In this document: positions 31,039-43,700 of the stretch, one piece after another
Position numbering within the stretch: the stretch's first letter is position 1
Layout: each line of letters begins with the position of its first letter
Assembly: GCA_037355855.1 (NCBI GenBank)
Contig: CM074759.1
Coordinates: 1,364,001-1,428,000 of the forward strand
DNA length: 64,000 nt
From: Pseudo-nitzschia pungens
Taxonomy: Eukaryota; Bacillariophyta; Bacillariophyceae; Bacillariales; Bacillariaceae
Direction: 5' to 3'
Notes under the pieces: model-generated
Databases searched by the model: none
What the model saw: only the letters and a program-made list of their open reading frames with translations
Told to the model about the DNA's origin: nothing
Position numbers and translations under genes: made by a program

Positions 31039-34000
31039 TTAAATGGTTAAGAAGCTTCGTGCCGACACTCGGAAGGCAGTCAACCTCTGCGTGAATCTAT
31101 CTCTGTTGGCGCTGTCCAAACTTCGATTGACATCGACGAGCAACTTGTTCAAGATCTCGTTCAACTTGGCTTGATTTTCACTCGATTGGGTGCTCAGTAA
31201 ATGGTTCTTGTACTCTTGGAAACTAGACTCACTTGCTAACATGAGACTTAGCATAGGACGCATCACAGCCCAGTGGTTTGAGGGTGGACCAAAGAGCAGA
31301 AGGTTAAATAGCGTCATAGTGAAACCAGACAAAAGATTGGGTTGGGCAGCAAAGTGCTGAAAATGGAGAAACGGAGGAGAGGAAAAGAAAAGAATTAAAA
31401 TATAAATGAAGAGAAGGTTTCGCAAATAAACGAACTACTTCAATTCCGATTCAATTTCACTTACCTTGTTAATGTTGTGCATTTCGACCCTGTCCTTTCC
31501 TTGATTGTTAAAATAGTATGTTGTCAAGTGATCAATTGAATTCGCACAGTATGAAGCAATAGTTTGGTCACTCGACTGAAGGCCTTCATGAACAGTTGTC
31601 ATGATTTGCAAAAAGACATTGGTGTCCAAGGCAAATACCCTCTTTTTGTGGCTTCGGAAAAGGATTTCGACGAAGCTGTAATAAGCTTTGCTTAGCTTCG
31701 GATAGGCATTTATATCATCTAATGGTACTGAGAGCGCCATGTTGAGGGCAACATCAAGTGCATTCTGCAAAGCCATATCGTTGTAAAGTTCAAAGACTCC
31801 AAAACAGACATAATTTCCTCCCAAAGCTGAATTGAGAACATGCAGAGACAATGCAAGTCCTTTGTAACGCTTCTTATAGATTTCAGGATCGCCTGCCGCC
31901 GGTGGTGGGATTGCCATGATTCGGCGCCCATATGCACATACAACATCACTTGTGTACCGGAAGAGAAGAATACCGTTCGGGCTGCTCTGGTCGAAGTTCA
32001 CTCGATTCGCCTTATTATGGCAGAATTCGTTCAGGAAGCGCAGCAAACTGATCATCACATCCGTTTGGTCATACCAGACATCGGCAACCTTCGAGCAAAG
32101 AGGAAGGTGCTGCGGATGCAAAATCTCAAAAAGCGCACTGTACGTTTTGCGGTTGTGCAAACTGGTGGCAATACCCCGCAAATCCCTGAAGACTCCAATC
32201 AAGGGTGCCCTGCAGTTTTCGCTTCTCAAATCAGTGGGTGAGAGAGTTCCCAGCCTCCCTAGAACATTTATGATGGGATCCAAAAATTGCTCAAAGGTGA
32301 GGCCCAGTTTTTCTTCACCGTTTGGTGACAAGAGTAAGCGTGTCAAAGTAGCATGGAAGGTAGTTCTTTGTCTGACATTTCCTGGTTGGGATAAAAATGG
32401 AAAGTGATCACTGGTATGATTCTTGGCTAGGAAACGAACCGTTTCGAGCGTCAGCAGGAGTTTCGAACTACTGTACCCTCCAGCCATGTCGTGAAAGAGT
32501 TCCAAAGTCTTGCTCACAATCTCTTGGTCCTCTGGCCAGTATTTGAGATTGTTTCCCATTTTCGTCACAATAATGTTTGCTACAACCGTGTGATCACCCA
32601 TGCCCAACTGCTCGAACATCCGCAGGTACACCTTTTGTTTTGTAGACGGTGCTGAGTCCAACTTTGCAACAATCATTCCAACTGACAACGTATCTCTCCC
32701 TAGTGTATTGGCGCTCGAATTATTGTTTCCAGACATTTGGTCCCACATGAACATGTATACCCGTCGGAAGTTGCCAAAGTAGAATAATAAGGCTTGTTCC
32801 AACTGTGGTTCTGCCCTACCTGCACCATTTGATGATGTTAGGCGGTAATCCATACCCTGAGCCAACTGCAAAGTGCGTCGACTCAAGCTGGCATCAATTG
32901 CCTCTTCGCCCTCCCCTATATGAGCAGAAGACCAGGAATGACCACCGACAATTGCTCCAACCATATAGGTCAACCATGTCAATTGTCCTTCGATGACTGC
33001 CATGGATTGCTGAACGTCATTTGGAGCTGATGATGTTGGGTTAGTACCCAAACGACCTGTTATGTCCCGGTACTGTGCAAGGAGCGGATCAAACTTGGCT
33101 AAAATCATCTGAGCAACAGGACCATACTGGAAGCGACAAATTACAGGCAATCGATCCATCTGTTCTCGAAGAGATCCATAATCATCCAGCGGATTCTCCA
33201 GCGCTCCGTCGCTTCTGAGTACTGCCTCAACCGATCCAAGCATGCTTTCAATGTAGGTTTCAACCACGAGCAGCACCTGTTTTTCCAAATGCTGCACATG
33301 TCCTTGAGCTCCTGTCTCGGGTCTAACATAGGGCAAGGCAGCTACCAATCTCCCCCAAAGCGATAAGAGATAGTGTATCGAGTTTGTGGAGTATTGCCAG
33401 TTTCTGATGGATTGTACTGTAAAAGATGCAGCAAGTTCTAGCCATTCCATGTATCCTTCAGTCTTTACCAATTCTGATAGCTGATAGTTTGCCTTCAACC
33501 GGCCAAGAAGACGACAGAACTGGTGGTAGTTGTCCTGATGTTGCAATCCTGTTTTGTTTGATAGCATCTCCCTTATCCCAGTGATGAGACGACCCAAGAA
33601 GGCTGCCCTGTCCTTATCGGTTGGAAAGAGCGAACGCCGCACCGACGCAAGCAATATAATTGCCTCCATAGCCTTGCTGGATCGCGGCGGCGTGGTATTG
33701 GCATAGAAATCGAAAAACAAATCAGTGGTTGCTGAATCCTGCAGTAGGGCTCGCCATGAGGTAGGTGCTTGAATTGTCCCAACATCTTCCGTCGACTCGT
33801 CTGGATTGGTTCCGATAAAATCAAAAGATAGACACCGAACGGTAAGAGCAAGGGCCTGTTCTCCGAGAATCTTTTCCTGCTGAGCATCCGCACCTGGTAG
33901 GTATGGATGAAATAATGGAAAAAAAGAAGAAACAAGCAGAATATAAAGCATTTGTAAGTGTCACATTGTGATAATTTCTATCAGGAATTCTTCGTAGAAA

Positions 34001-34733
34001 CTTCCCTATCTCTGTCCGATCGTCGTTCTTCACAGATCAATGACGGCAATTGAATCTTTCAATTAAATATTCTATCATATTCTATCGAGATGAATAGTAT
34101 ATTACACTTACTAATTGCTCTCGTCTGCAACTGCTTTAGCGTTGTCAACCCTAGTTGAAACACCTTCAGGAGACAAACATCTCGAAAGCTTACCGAAGTC
34201 TTTCGGTGTTGTGTCAGCGTTCGTCCGGTAGTGGGAATATTCAGCTCGTCAACAAGTTGATTGAGAATCTTCAGACCGAGTATACAGTGCTCGATGGTCG
34301 CCTGCAAGAACTTTGTCACGTCATCGGCCAGTTCTCGATGGACGGGATCGTCAAACCATCCGAGTTTGGTGATGCGACAGACTAATTTGATCAAACTAAC
34401 CACGACAAAGTTCTCCAACTGCGGACCGTTGTTGGCCAAATACGTAAGGACATAATTGCGAATGTCGATGCGTTGCGGGATGGTAAAGGAATTCCAGTGC
34501 GTCGTGATGAGTTCCGTCAACGAATTGGTGGCCACGAGTCGTGCGTATTGCGATTGCGTATTTTCGAGAATGTATTGACATTGCGGAATGAAATCGGCCG
34601 ACTGCTGCAGGCTCATGAGACGCTGTTGCGCTTCTTGACGGGTAATTTGCTCCCCGCTATCGCCAGTAGTGGGCACACCCGTGTAGAGAGTCTCGCAGAG
34701 AGCTTCTACTTGTTTGAGTTGTGAGGGCTCCAT
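31039..34733 (-). CDS. XPO7: exportin-7 (RanBP16) nuclear transport receptor
   Basis: Exons 34733-34112, 33893-31465 and 31356-31039 give 1122 residues, close to the roughly 1090 of animal XPO7. Introns of 218 and 108 bp are GT-AG. The N-terminus shows the importin-beta-like region (IPQRIDIRNYVLTYLANNG, ITKLGWFDDPVHRELADDV, LTQHRKTSVSFRDVCLLKVF). Exon 2 opens with the highly conserved ALTVRCLSFDFIGTNPDEST and continues through NSIHYLLSLWGRLVAALPYV. The C-terminus has NRDRFTQRLTAFRVSARSF. XPO7 carries folded cargoes through nuclear pores with RanGTP. ATG 34733 is the first in frame; an upstream non-ATG extension was not used. Confidence 0.93.
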
Positions 34734-36476
34734 TGTTTTTTCTGATGAAATCAAATTGCGATTGTGTGGAAAGAGAAGTCAAGGTCCGCTGACTGCGAGG
34801 TAGCTTTGCGAATACTATAGCGAACAAGCTATAGTATTTGGCTAGCTTATTTGGCGTCCACAGTAATTAGTCAGAAAAAAATTGACTTATTTATTCCCAT
34901 AGATTGGTGGATAGGGTGGTTTTTAATGTGATCGGATTTGAAGCTAGTCTGCGTTCTGTTCCGATTCGAGACGGTGGAGACGTTGTTCGTTAGAATAGCC
35001 AGAAACAGTTCGTAAATCTAGTTACAAGAGTTTGTTCAAAGAAGCGAGTGAATACGAGCCAATGCAATGGATGTCATCACAATATTGTGGCTGCGAACTG
35101 AGTGCATCTGGCTTACTGTAATCCTTACCTAAGACTCGAGCGGTGATGGACGATTCTGAAGCGTGAGGTGTATCTATCCTCTCCGATTTCTCGATGCCAG
35201 AGGCTGCTTTTAGTTATTTCACGCACGCTACGCGCACCACCAATGTAGTACCGGTAGAGGCGGAAACCAAACGGTACTGGTACAAATTCCGTAGGAGATT
35301 TAGTAATACGACTACAGGGAATTTGGTACTTACGAGTACGACCAAAGAAACGGATAGAAGAAAAAAGAGACATGGTAAAATTTTTAAATTTCATCATAAA
35401 AAAATAAAATAAAATGAAAATCCACCGAATAATGGCTCGATGATCGCGCTCTCAATTCAATCATCAAAAGAGATTGCGGACAGACACTACCGTACGACTG
35501 ACTCACTCGTGATCGAAAGTTGCTTCTTGTTGCAAACAATTCGAAAATACGAAGTAAGGTTTACGAGTAAGTTACCTTACCGTAGAGTTTCGTACTATTA
35601 GTAACCTTACGGTAGGTACGGGATTACTTGTATTATTATTTGATTACTCTGATAAAACTCCAGCAACATTAGATAATGTTCATAACAATTTTGACAAAGT
35701 CAATGTAGTAATGATGAAAAGGAGTTGATGCCAATTTTCAACTTCAAATGCTTTTATCAACATAGGTGGTGCTGCTGCTGCTGCTGCTGCTTTCTTGTTT
35801 GAAACATACTAGTAGTACTACTGTATTAAGAAGGAGGACTACTACTAGTATTACTAGTAGTACTAGTAGTACGTTCTAGTAGGAGTACTAGAAGGCTGGA
35901 TTTTAATGCTGTTAGAAACATCCCATAAGGTTTACCTTGTGAAAGTTAAAGTCTCATATCTGTTGTTTAATACCGTTACTATTATGTTATTGATCCGAAG
36001 TACGAAGTAAGTTACGGTATGAATCAATTTGGTGTCAGAGCAATGAATTGAATGCGTCATGACCTACTAGTGCAGGTAAAAAACCATATTCGTAGCGTAA
36101 GGTCTTACCTACCGGTACCTTACCGGTAGTGTACCGTAAGGTGAATTTTGGTGCGTGACCTGACGATATACTTTTCATACGTGCAATGTGATTATAATAT
36201 ACATATGATTACTTCATTGACAGTAGACTCATACCTCATCCACCCATTTTTGTTGCCGGTGTCAAATCCACCAAGCTATCGATCGTGCTCACATCACACA
36301 TCAAAATCGTCCACATTCGCTACGTTAGATACGTTTCAGGCCCAGAAACAGTACACGATCGAGACATGTTGTTTCGAGTCACACTCATAGTGTTCCTACT
36401 AAGCACTTCAATCAAAAGCATCCACTGCTGTGACGACGACGTTTGTAAAAAATCCCACGAAACCAAAGACATCAAA
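34734..36476. other. divergent spacer XPO7 / ADSL
   Basis: 1.7 kb between divergent genes. Contains a (GCT)7 run at 35769-35790, a cluster of ACTAGTA/TACTAGT palindromes (35805-35895), and ACGAAGTAAGTTAC motifs at about 35550 and 36000. No extra gene is supported. An in-frame upstream ATG for ADSL lies at 36366. Confidence 0.5.
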
Positions 36477-38096
36477 ATGAGCAACGCAGAAAAGTTCCTC
36501 GCCGCTGCAGCCGAGTTCCCGGAAGATGCTCTCACCGACGACAAAAAGGTCTACGAGCATCCTTTGGTGAAGCGATACGCCACGAAAGAAATGTCCTTCG
36601 TTTGGTCGCCGGCCAAGAAATTCACAACATGGCGCAAATTATGGACAGCTCTTGCTACTGCTGAACAAGAACTTGGTGTCGAAATTACCGACGAACAATT
36701 GGAAGAAATGCGATCACACTTGTTCGACATCGATTTCGAATTGGCTGCAAAAAAGGAACGCGAATTTCGTCACGACGTGATGGGACACGTCCACGCCTTT
36801 GGTGACGCTGCTCCCAAAGCTATGCCAATCATCCATTTGGGAGCCACTTCGTGTTACGTAGGTGACAACACCGATATTATTCAGATCCGAGATGCACTTT
36901 ACCTCATCAAGAGAAAGCTGGTGCAGGTAATTTCGATTCTAAAAGACTTTGCCGTCAAACACCGAGATTTGCCTACCCTTGGCTTCACTCATTACCAGCC
37001 TGCTCAATTGACCACCGTCGGTAAGCGATGTTGTTTGTGGATGCAAGAATTGATGATGGATTACGAACGCGTGGTATTGGAAATCGAAAGACTCCCTATG
37101 AGAGGAGTCAAGGGAACAACCGGAACACAGGCTACCTTTTTGGAACTATTTGAGGGTGACCACGAAAAGGTCAAGGCCTTGAACAAGAGAGTTTGCGAAT
37201 TGATGGGCTTCGAAAAGAGCATCCCTGTCTCGGGTCAAACTTACACCCGCAAGATTGACTTCTCCGTCTTGAGTGTCTTGAGCGGTATTGCCCAATCAGC
37301 CTACAAAATGTGCGGAGATATTCGTCTGCTTGCCAACCTGAAGGAGGTGGAGGAACCCTTTGCCAAGACTCAGATTGGTTCTAGTGCCATGGCTTACAAG
37401 CGCAACCCAATGCGATCCGAACGATGCTGTTCGCTTGCTCGATACGTAATGGACCTGCCAAGTGGCGCAGCTAACACGGCTGCAAACCAATGGTTCGAAC
37501 GAACATTGGACGATTCCGCTATTCGTCGTGTGATTCTTCCTGAGGGATTCCTTGCCACAGATGTTGTTCTGACACTGCTGGCAAATATTGGTGATGGCCT
37601 TCACGTGTGGCCTGAAGTTGTCAAGGCTCACGTCATGGCTGAGCTGCCGTTCATGTCGACAGAGGTCATTCTCATGGAATGTAAGTACACAGTGCCTGTT
37701 TACCGCATTGTTTGCAGACAAATATTTTTTTTCAATCTAGCGGTTTGTTACCAGTTCGATTTCTTCTGACTTGAAATGCTTCTTGCTCTCATACTTCCAG
37801 GCGTCAAGGCCGGTGGTGACCGTCAAGAACTCCACGAGGCAATCCGTGTTCATTCCATGGATGCTGGAGCCGTAGTTAAGGGGGAGGGAAAACCAAACGA
37901 TCTGATGGAGCGCATTGCCAAGGATTCGTTGTTCGCCGCCGTACACGACAAGCTTGATACTCTTGTGGATCCTAAGCTCTTCGTTGGACGTGCACCCGAA
38001 CAGGTTGATGAATTCATTGCAGATGAAATCCAACCTATCTTAGATGCCAATAAGGATTTGATTGCTCAAGAAAGCGTCGACTCCGTGAATGTCTAA
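36477..38096 (+). CDS. ADSL: adenylosuccinate lyase
   Basis: Exons 36477-37680 and 37801-38096 (499 residues); the 120-bp intron is GTAAGT...CAG. It closely follows animal-type [72 protein letters not shown] and [13 protein letters not shown]. The fumarase/aspartase signature reads [14 protein letters not shown], with Ala where the human enzyme has Pro. The enzyme makes fumarate at two steps of purine synthesis: SAICAR to AICAR, and adenylosuccinate to AMP. An alternative start at 36366 would add a hydrophobic leader ([15 protein letters not shown]) that looks like a signal peptide. I chose 36477 because cytosolic homologues begin near it. Confidence 0.92.
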
Positions 38097-38861
38097 GATT
38101 GGAACACAACACCATGTTTTGATCGTAGCATAATCTGAACATTTTGTTGTTTCGTAATACGATGGAACAGGATGCTTGTACAGAAGTTTCCAACTAACGT
38201 ACCGAAAGCAAATTTCAACTGTAGCATCATGTCTCTCTGGTCATGGCTAATGATTTGTTTGCTGATCAATTACTTTCCTTGTAGCTTTCGTTAGTAGCTT
38301 GTCCCTGATCTTTGTCATGATCAGTGAGGTAGGACTAATTCTTTGATTGCTGGACAACAAAGATAGAAGATGATGAAAACTCAGTGCCAGGAAAGATTGG
38401 TCTTCAAACCAGACCCACATTATTTTTTGGCATCGATTTTCTCAAATCGAGTCCCGGATCTTTCGCGGGTAAGGTTTACCATCTAGGACTCACTCGTACG
38501 TTCGCATACGGTTCTTTTACCCTACATCGCGAGAATACCGTAATACCGTAACCTTAAGTAAAATACGTACAATACACGTACCACTGGACGATGGTAAGAA
38601 AAAGTCCTGGCACCAAAGATCGAAGATCCAAAAGCAAACTTCCCAAGATTTTAGTGAAAGGAAACAAAAAATAATACGGTAACTTAACCTTACTCGTACT
38701 ACCAGTTACAAGTACTTGTACTGTTGTGTCGAGTGCCTAGGTCTGGAGGTTTGTGAAGGTATTCCAACAACCGGTGCAAAAATTCGATCCATGAGCAATT
38801 TCAAACCACTCTATCAACAATAGTATCTCGTCAATCGGCGGTAAAGATAGATTCTATCGAG
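38097..38861. other. intergenic, no gene seen
   Basis: Contains the 3' flank of ADSL, then motif-rich AT DNA (CCGTAATACCGTAACCTTA near 38535). No coding region or RNA gene was recognised. Confidence 0.5.
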
Positions 38862-39998
38862 ATGAGGTCGCCGTACCAACCCCACTGGGATCTTTATCCC
38901 AGAGCATACATCGCCCCAAAGATCTCCTTCCCGCTGATTGACCACCTGGATGGAGACCTGACAAAAGATGTGTGGAAAGATGCCAATTTTTCGGACTCCT
39001 TCGATGACATCCGTGGCCCGGTGGATGCTCCGAGCGAAGACCGGCCCGATCAAAATTGTCGGACTCGGTTCAAAGCCGTTTGGGACGATACCCACCTCTA
39101 CATTGGTGCGATTCTGGAATCGGACTTTGAAACCATGGCACACTTCACGGAACGCAATTCTCCCATTTACCAAAAGGATTCCGACTTTGAAGTGTTTGTC
39201 GATCCCTTTGGCAGTTGCCACAATTACAAAGAACTCGAAGTCAACGCGATAAACACGGTATGGAATCTCATGCTGGATCGCCCATACGACGACGACGGAC
39301 ACGAGTTTTCGGGGAGGATCGCGAAGCCGGGTGATGATCGATACTACGAGGTGTATCATCAAAAGACTGCTACCAAGCTATTGAAGGGGGCACTCAACGA
39401 CAGTAGCGGATCGGCGACATGGTCGGTCGAGGTGGCGCTGTCGTACAAGGACCTGTTGGCGAACACGGATTCGAGTGAAAGGGAGGGACCTCCCTTTCCG
39501 AGCGTGGGCAGCATGATGAGGATAAATTTCTCCCGCGTAGAACGACAGGGTGACACAAACTGGACTTGGCAACCGCAGATCGTTTGGGACCCGCCAAAAC
39601 AGCGATATTCGGGATTTGTCGCCATGCATCTTCCGGACGCCTGGGGATACATGGTGTTTGGCGATGCATCACACTTGGAACGGAACGGGGCAGACTCGAG
39701 CACGTTGCAAATACCACGAGATCCGACCTGGCCGGGTCGGATTGCAGCAATGAATGTGTATTACGCGCAGAAATGTTTTTTCAATCAGAACAACAAAACC
39801 TATGCTACTTCGATGGACGACCTGAGAGGCTTGCTGGACGATGCAATCGTTGGTCCGTTCCGTATCACGATGGATTCCACACCGAGTGGCTATACTGCTA
39901 TCGTGAAAGGGAATCCCGATGGCAGTCATGTCATTGTGACGGAGGATCGTTCCCTTCAGATCATAGAACCAAGTGAAATGGGTACAGACACAGCTTAA
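38862..39998 (+). CDS. CBM9-like (carbohydrate-binding family 9) domain protein
   Basis: 378 residues, single exon. Residues 20-250 match the family 9 carbohydrate-binding-like/DOMON-like beta sandwich: PLIDHLDGDLTKDVWKDANF, FKAVWDDTHLYIGAILE, KDSDFEVFVDPFGSCHNY, YKELEVNAINTVWNLML and TWSVEVALSYKDL, ending with WGYMVFGD. Proteins of this type are common in Bacteroidetes and scattered in algae. I see no signal peptide and no attached hydrolase domain. Ligand and role are not known; a sugar-binding role is inferred only from the fold. Confidence 0.8.
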   Translation: MRSPYQPHWDLYPRAYIAPKISFPLIDHLDGDLTKDVWKDANFSDSFDDIRGPVDAPSEDRPDQNCRTRFKAVWDDTHLYIGAILESDFETMAHFTERNSPIYQKDSDFEVFVDPFGSCHNYKELEVNAINTVWNLMLDRPYDDDGHEFSGRIAKPGDDRYYEVYHQKTATKLLKGALNDSSGSATWSVEVALSYKDLLANTDSSEREGPPFPSVGSMMRINFSRVERQGDTNWTWQPQIVWDPPKQRYSGFVAMHLPDAWGYMVFGDASHLERNGADSSTLQIPRDPTWPGRIAAMNVYYAQKCFFNQNNKTYATSMDDLRGLLDDAIVGPFRITMDSTPSGYTAIVKGNPDGSHVIVTEDRSLQIIEPSEMGTDTA

Positions 39999-40228
39999 TA
40001 CTCGCGGCAATGAAGTGGGGCATTCCATTCGATCCTCACGAGAAATACAAAACACAATATAATAATATCATGTTCTATAATATCATTTCAAAGAACGAAA
40101 ACTATTTTACTTTGCTTTACTTTTTTCCCTGTCGATTCGTGAATGTGCGTCACACTCTGTAGCCTCCATTTGAAACGTGTCATAGGGGGACAAAATCAAA
40201 CGCAAGGGTCAATCCTCTCCTACCGTAT

Positions 40229-41522
40229 TTATGGGCGGCCAAACGGATTGATACGTGAAAAAATCGCGTGTCCCCTCAGAGAATGCGTGATGGCTGCTCC
40301 GGCGTGCATTGGAATGAGGTATTTGCCTGCACAATGTGGGTTGTCCGGAGAGAAAAGGTTAAAGATTATCGATGAGAAGAGAAAATATTTCTGTAGTCGA
40401 TCAAGGCATATGTGTATGTGACCATCAGAACTTCCAAAACCACACAAATTCAATGACATCCGACATCATTGCTTACCGTAGACACCAAGTTGCTTGTGAA
40501 TTTGGAAACTCTATTGTTGGATGATCGATGGACAACAAACAGCAACATGCACGCAGTTTAGTCACAAATCGATAATGTAATCGACGATATTGAGTGAAGG
40601 ATCATCCTCGGAAAATAATTCAATAAGCATACCTGCTTGGCAATTTGACCGGTGCTCTTCTTGTTCTCTTCTGTTTTGACGATACCCGGAATGGTCGTGC
40701 CGAAGAACGGTAGTCCCTTTCCTGCACCACAACAAATCGAGATCGACAGGCGGGATGGTTGTGTTGAGAGCGGGCATCAAAAGCGGCAGAAAGGCGTGGT
40801 CCTGCGGCACGAGCAACGAACAACCAACGAATCAATCGACTTACCTCCATAGTATCCCATCGCAATACCCGATGCCGGCATGATCGTCATGAATGCGTAA
40901 AGACTGTAATGGCTGATCTTGGCCAGGACATGCTCTATGGATGTAGTGCCGGCGATCTCTTCCAGCTTGTACTGCAACATGGAAACGTAACAAATAAATA
41001 ATAATGAACGAAACTATTGAGCGACTGATCTGGTCGGATGTGCCGAAACACAGAATCCTACCAATGGTCGACAGTGATTGAGTTGTTGGATCGTTGGCAG
41101 GATAAGACACGTACCGAGGACCGATTGACAAGTCGGTACGCCAAGCGAGGTGCCACGATGATTCCGGTGAGCAACCCCAGGGATTTGTGGCGGTGCATCC
41201 ACAGTCCTTTCTCTGATTTCGGGCTGTCTTGCGCCTGTGTGTATGAATGTGTTGAGTTTGTATTGGAAGCAATAAGATTCAAGCCATCGAGTTTGTCAGA
41301 AGATAATACCCAACAAACAAAGTTCGCCCACAATTCACAGAATTGATTCGGATCTCCGAACAACGGTCCCTCGTGTCTAGTTGTTCGATCTACAGCTTTT
41401 CTACTACGAAACTATAAATGATTTACCTTCAGCACGCATCCGACGCAACCGACCATCGGAATGGCACTCAGCCAGTGCAGATTGGATGCCGTGACGGTAT
41501 AGGCTTTCGCTGCGACACTCAT
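40229..41522 (-). CDS. bacterial-type cytochrome b561, six exons
   Basis: Exons 41522-41427, 41234-41115, 40971-40845, 40721-40633, 40510-40477 and 40326-40229 join in frame to 187 residues, a usual length for CybB/YodB-type b561. All introns are GT-AG. Four membrane helices carry candidate haem His residues: NLHWLSAIPMVG, MHRHKSLGLLTGI, KISHYSLYAFMTIMPASG and YLIPMHAGAAITHS. The loop GGKGLPFFGTTIPG and the ending HKQLGVYGKYLIPMHAGAA are typical. The protein should bind two b haems and shuttle electrons between quinol and superoxide or other acceptors in a membrane, perhaps the mitochondrial inner one. Exon 5 is only 34 bases. The join was chosen because each exon keeps family similarity. Confidence 0.85.
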
Positions 41523-42761
41523 GTTGTTGGTTTTGGTGCTGTTGCAGTAAGACTATTGGTACAAGAGGAGTGGAGAAAAATAATAATGAGATCGATTGAA
41601 TTCTCAAACGCGACGAAGAACAAAAACAGGCGTCAACCGAAGAAAGGGAAGGAGGGAATAGCGAAGACAAACAAGAAAAGAGCCAAACTAAGTAAGGTTT
41701 AGCCAACAGCCGTTTACTTTGTACTGGTAAGATTAACCTTACCGGGACGCGGCAAAACTTCCAAAAAGATCTCCCGATTTTGATTGACTTTTGATTCTGT
41801 ATCTGATGCTATTACTGTATACACACATACTCTCATAGGTACGAACATGGCTTTGATCTCCGAACAGAACATTTTTTTTTCGGAGAGGCAACAAAATACT
41901 AATAATAGAATAATCCTGAGTAATGAATTGCAGCAATTAGCCATGCCATACCGGTACGTAAGTTGTCTTTTTTAAGATCGAAAATTAATTTGCTCACCAT
42001 TCAATTATTTTGTCTACATTGGCAAAGAAAAGGTAATGAGGGCCTTCTGCGTCCTGTAAGGCAGAGTACTACTAGTAGCTAGATGAGGAGGGAGAAAGCA
42101 ACCGAAGCAACAATAAGAGCACCTGGGTCATTGCAGTGAAAAGTTTTGGACAGAAAGCCAAAAAATCAAGATTCCTACTCCTGTAGATAACTCTGCATTT
42201 GCCCATTGGCAAAAGAAAGCAACAATAACAACAGCAGCAGCAGCAGCAGCATGTCATCCAGTGCTGGCAAGAAGAAACAGTGAGTCTACAGAGGATACTG
42301 TTCAAGCGCTATTGCATACACTCAGCTACTAGTAGATACTCCCCTGGATGTAAGATAGGATCAATCAATAGGGGGGGCGTGATGTGGTGCTTAAAATTTA
42401 GAGGAGATACAAAAGAAAGAAGTGAGAGCTGAGCTGGTGAGCTGAGCTGAGCTGCTGTATTTATGGTGACAGAAGCTTGGTTTCCTGCATTTTACTGTAC
42501 TAGTACAACTAATAATAGCGCCCTAGTACACACCTGTAGCATACAGTTGTAGCATATGCTGTAGGGGTGTATTAATTCAATCTTGTGCTTGCTCGCTTAC
42601 TATGCACACCCACTATCTGGTTCCAGTATGACATACTGTAGGTACTGACCGTACCCTGTGGTAGCAGCATCGGTACTGTAGCATACAGCTAGTACAGTCT
42701 CATAGCTAAAGCCCCTTGCTACAGCAACCTTGACCCTGTGTGCTACAGGGTGCTACAACTA
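41523..42761. other. intergenic up to the retrotransposon
   Basis: Contains a CAG run at about 42235-42250, a GAGCT-rich patch at 42427-42452 and TAGCATACAG repeats at 42536-42700. No supported gene. Confidence 0.5.
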
Positions 42762-42766
42762 GGTAT

Positions 42767-42954
42767 TGCCGTGCACCAAAATACAGTCACGAGTCCACTC
42801 GGGACTGGATTAAGGATAAGGATAAAAGAATCAGCGAGCCGACAGAATCGCTGATTCAGAGGGCTCTTAGAACTGTAGCAAATAGACTAACCAATAGAGC
42901 TCACAATTTGCATATCACTACTATTCTAATCACTAGTAGACCCGGGGTATGGCA
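42767..42954 (+). repeat. 5' LTR (188 bp)
   Basis: Begins TGCCGTGCACCAAAATACAG and ends CCCGGGGTATGGCA. It matches the 3' LTR at every position I compared. Confidence 0.95.
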
Positions 42955-43700
42955 TGATTTTAAAATCAAGCTGAGCGCTGATGACCATGAGCAAGAGAAG
43001 GGACCGATCGGTCGACAAACCGACGGGACCGAAGAAACTGCCAAAAAATGTAGGCGCATAGAAGCAAACAGGGGAAAGGACATCCGGTGTCTGCAGCACT
43101 AAGGAAGACCAACCCCAGCAACAGTTGGCTCCATTACAGGGAGCAACTGCAGCAACAGAGACACCTAAGGACCTAAACAGGACCATGGTCGACAACAGAA
43201 ATAATCGAAAAATACGAAAATATGTGCCGAAAAAGTGACACATAAATCAGTGAATGGACTAATTGGACCAACACCGAGGGGATGGACAGACCGGAGAGGG
43301 GATGCCAACCACAACCGAAATATACGGATATCCGGAAAGGTATATAATAAATACCCGAACACCACTAATCCCACGGGAAACGGGAAGTGGGACCGGCCCG
43401 GTGACCGCTTAACAGAGAAGCAACGCCGGAGAACCACGGGAATCGAATCCCACAAAATAAAAACAGAAACAACTCCGGAGAACCACAGGATTCCCGGGAA
43501 CTAAAGAGAGAAACAACTCCCACCACTGGACAAACCAGGGGGAAAATCAGTTACAACACGAGTTATCACGAGAGCAGTGCCAAAGCCCAACAAAAAGGAC
43601 TGGAGGACCTGAGCAATCATTCTTGTTCAATTTCGACACAAGCAGCAAAGATAACAGAAATAGTGTAACTAGATTAAATAAAATAACTGATTAACCCACC
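42955..43700 (+). other. retrotransposon leader
   Basis: 746-bp untranslated leader between the LTR and gag. The expected primer-binding position starts with the palindrome TGATTTTAAAATCA (42955-42968) rather than the usual TGG. Near its end a segment around CGGAGAACCAC is duplicated (43428 and 43474). Confidence 0.7.

Noticed and set aside
43425..43460. B-box-like GGGATTCGATTCCC on the minus strand
   Set aside because: No A box or cloverleaf around it; it lies in the retrotransposon leader and is a chance palindrome.
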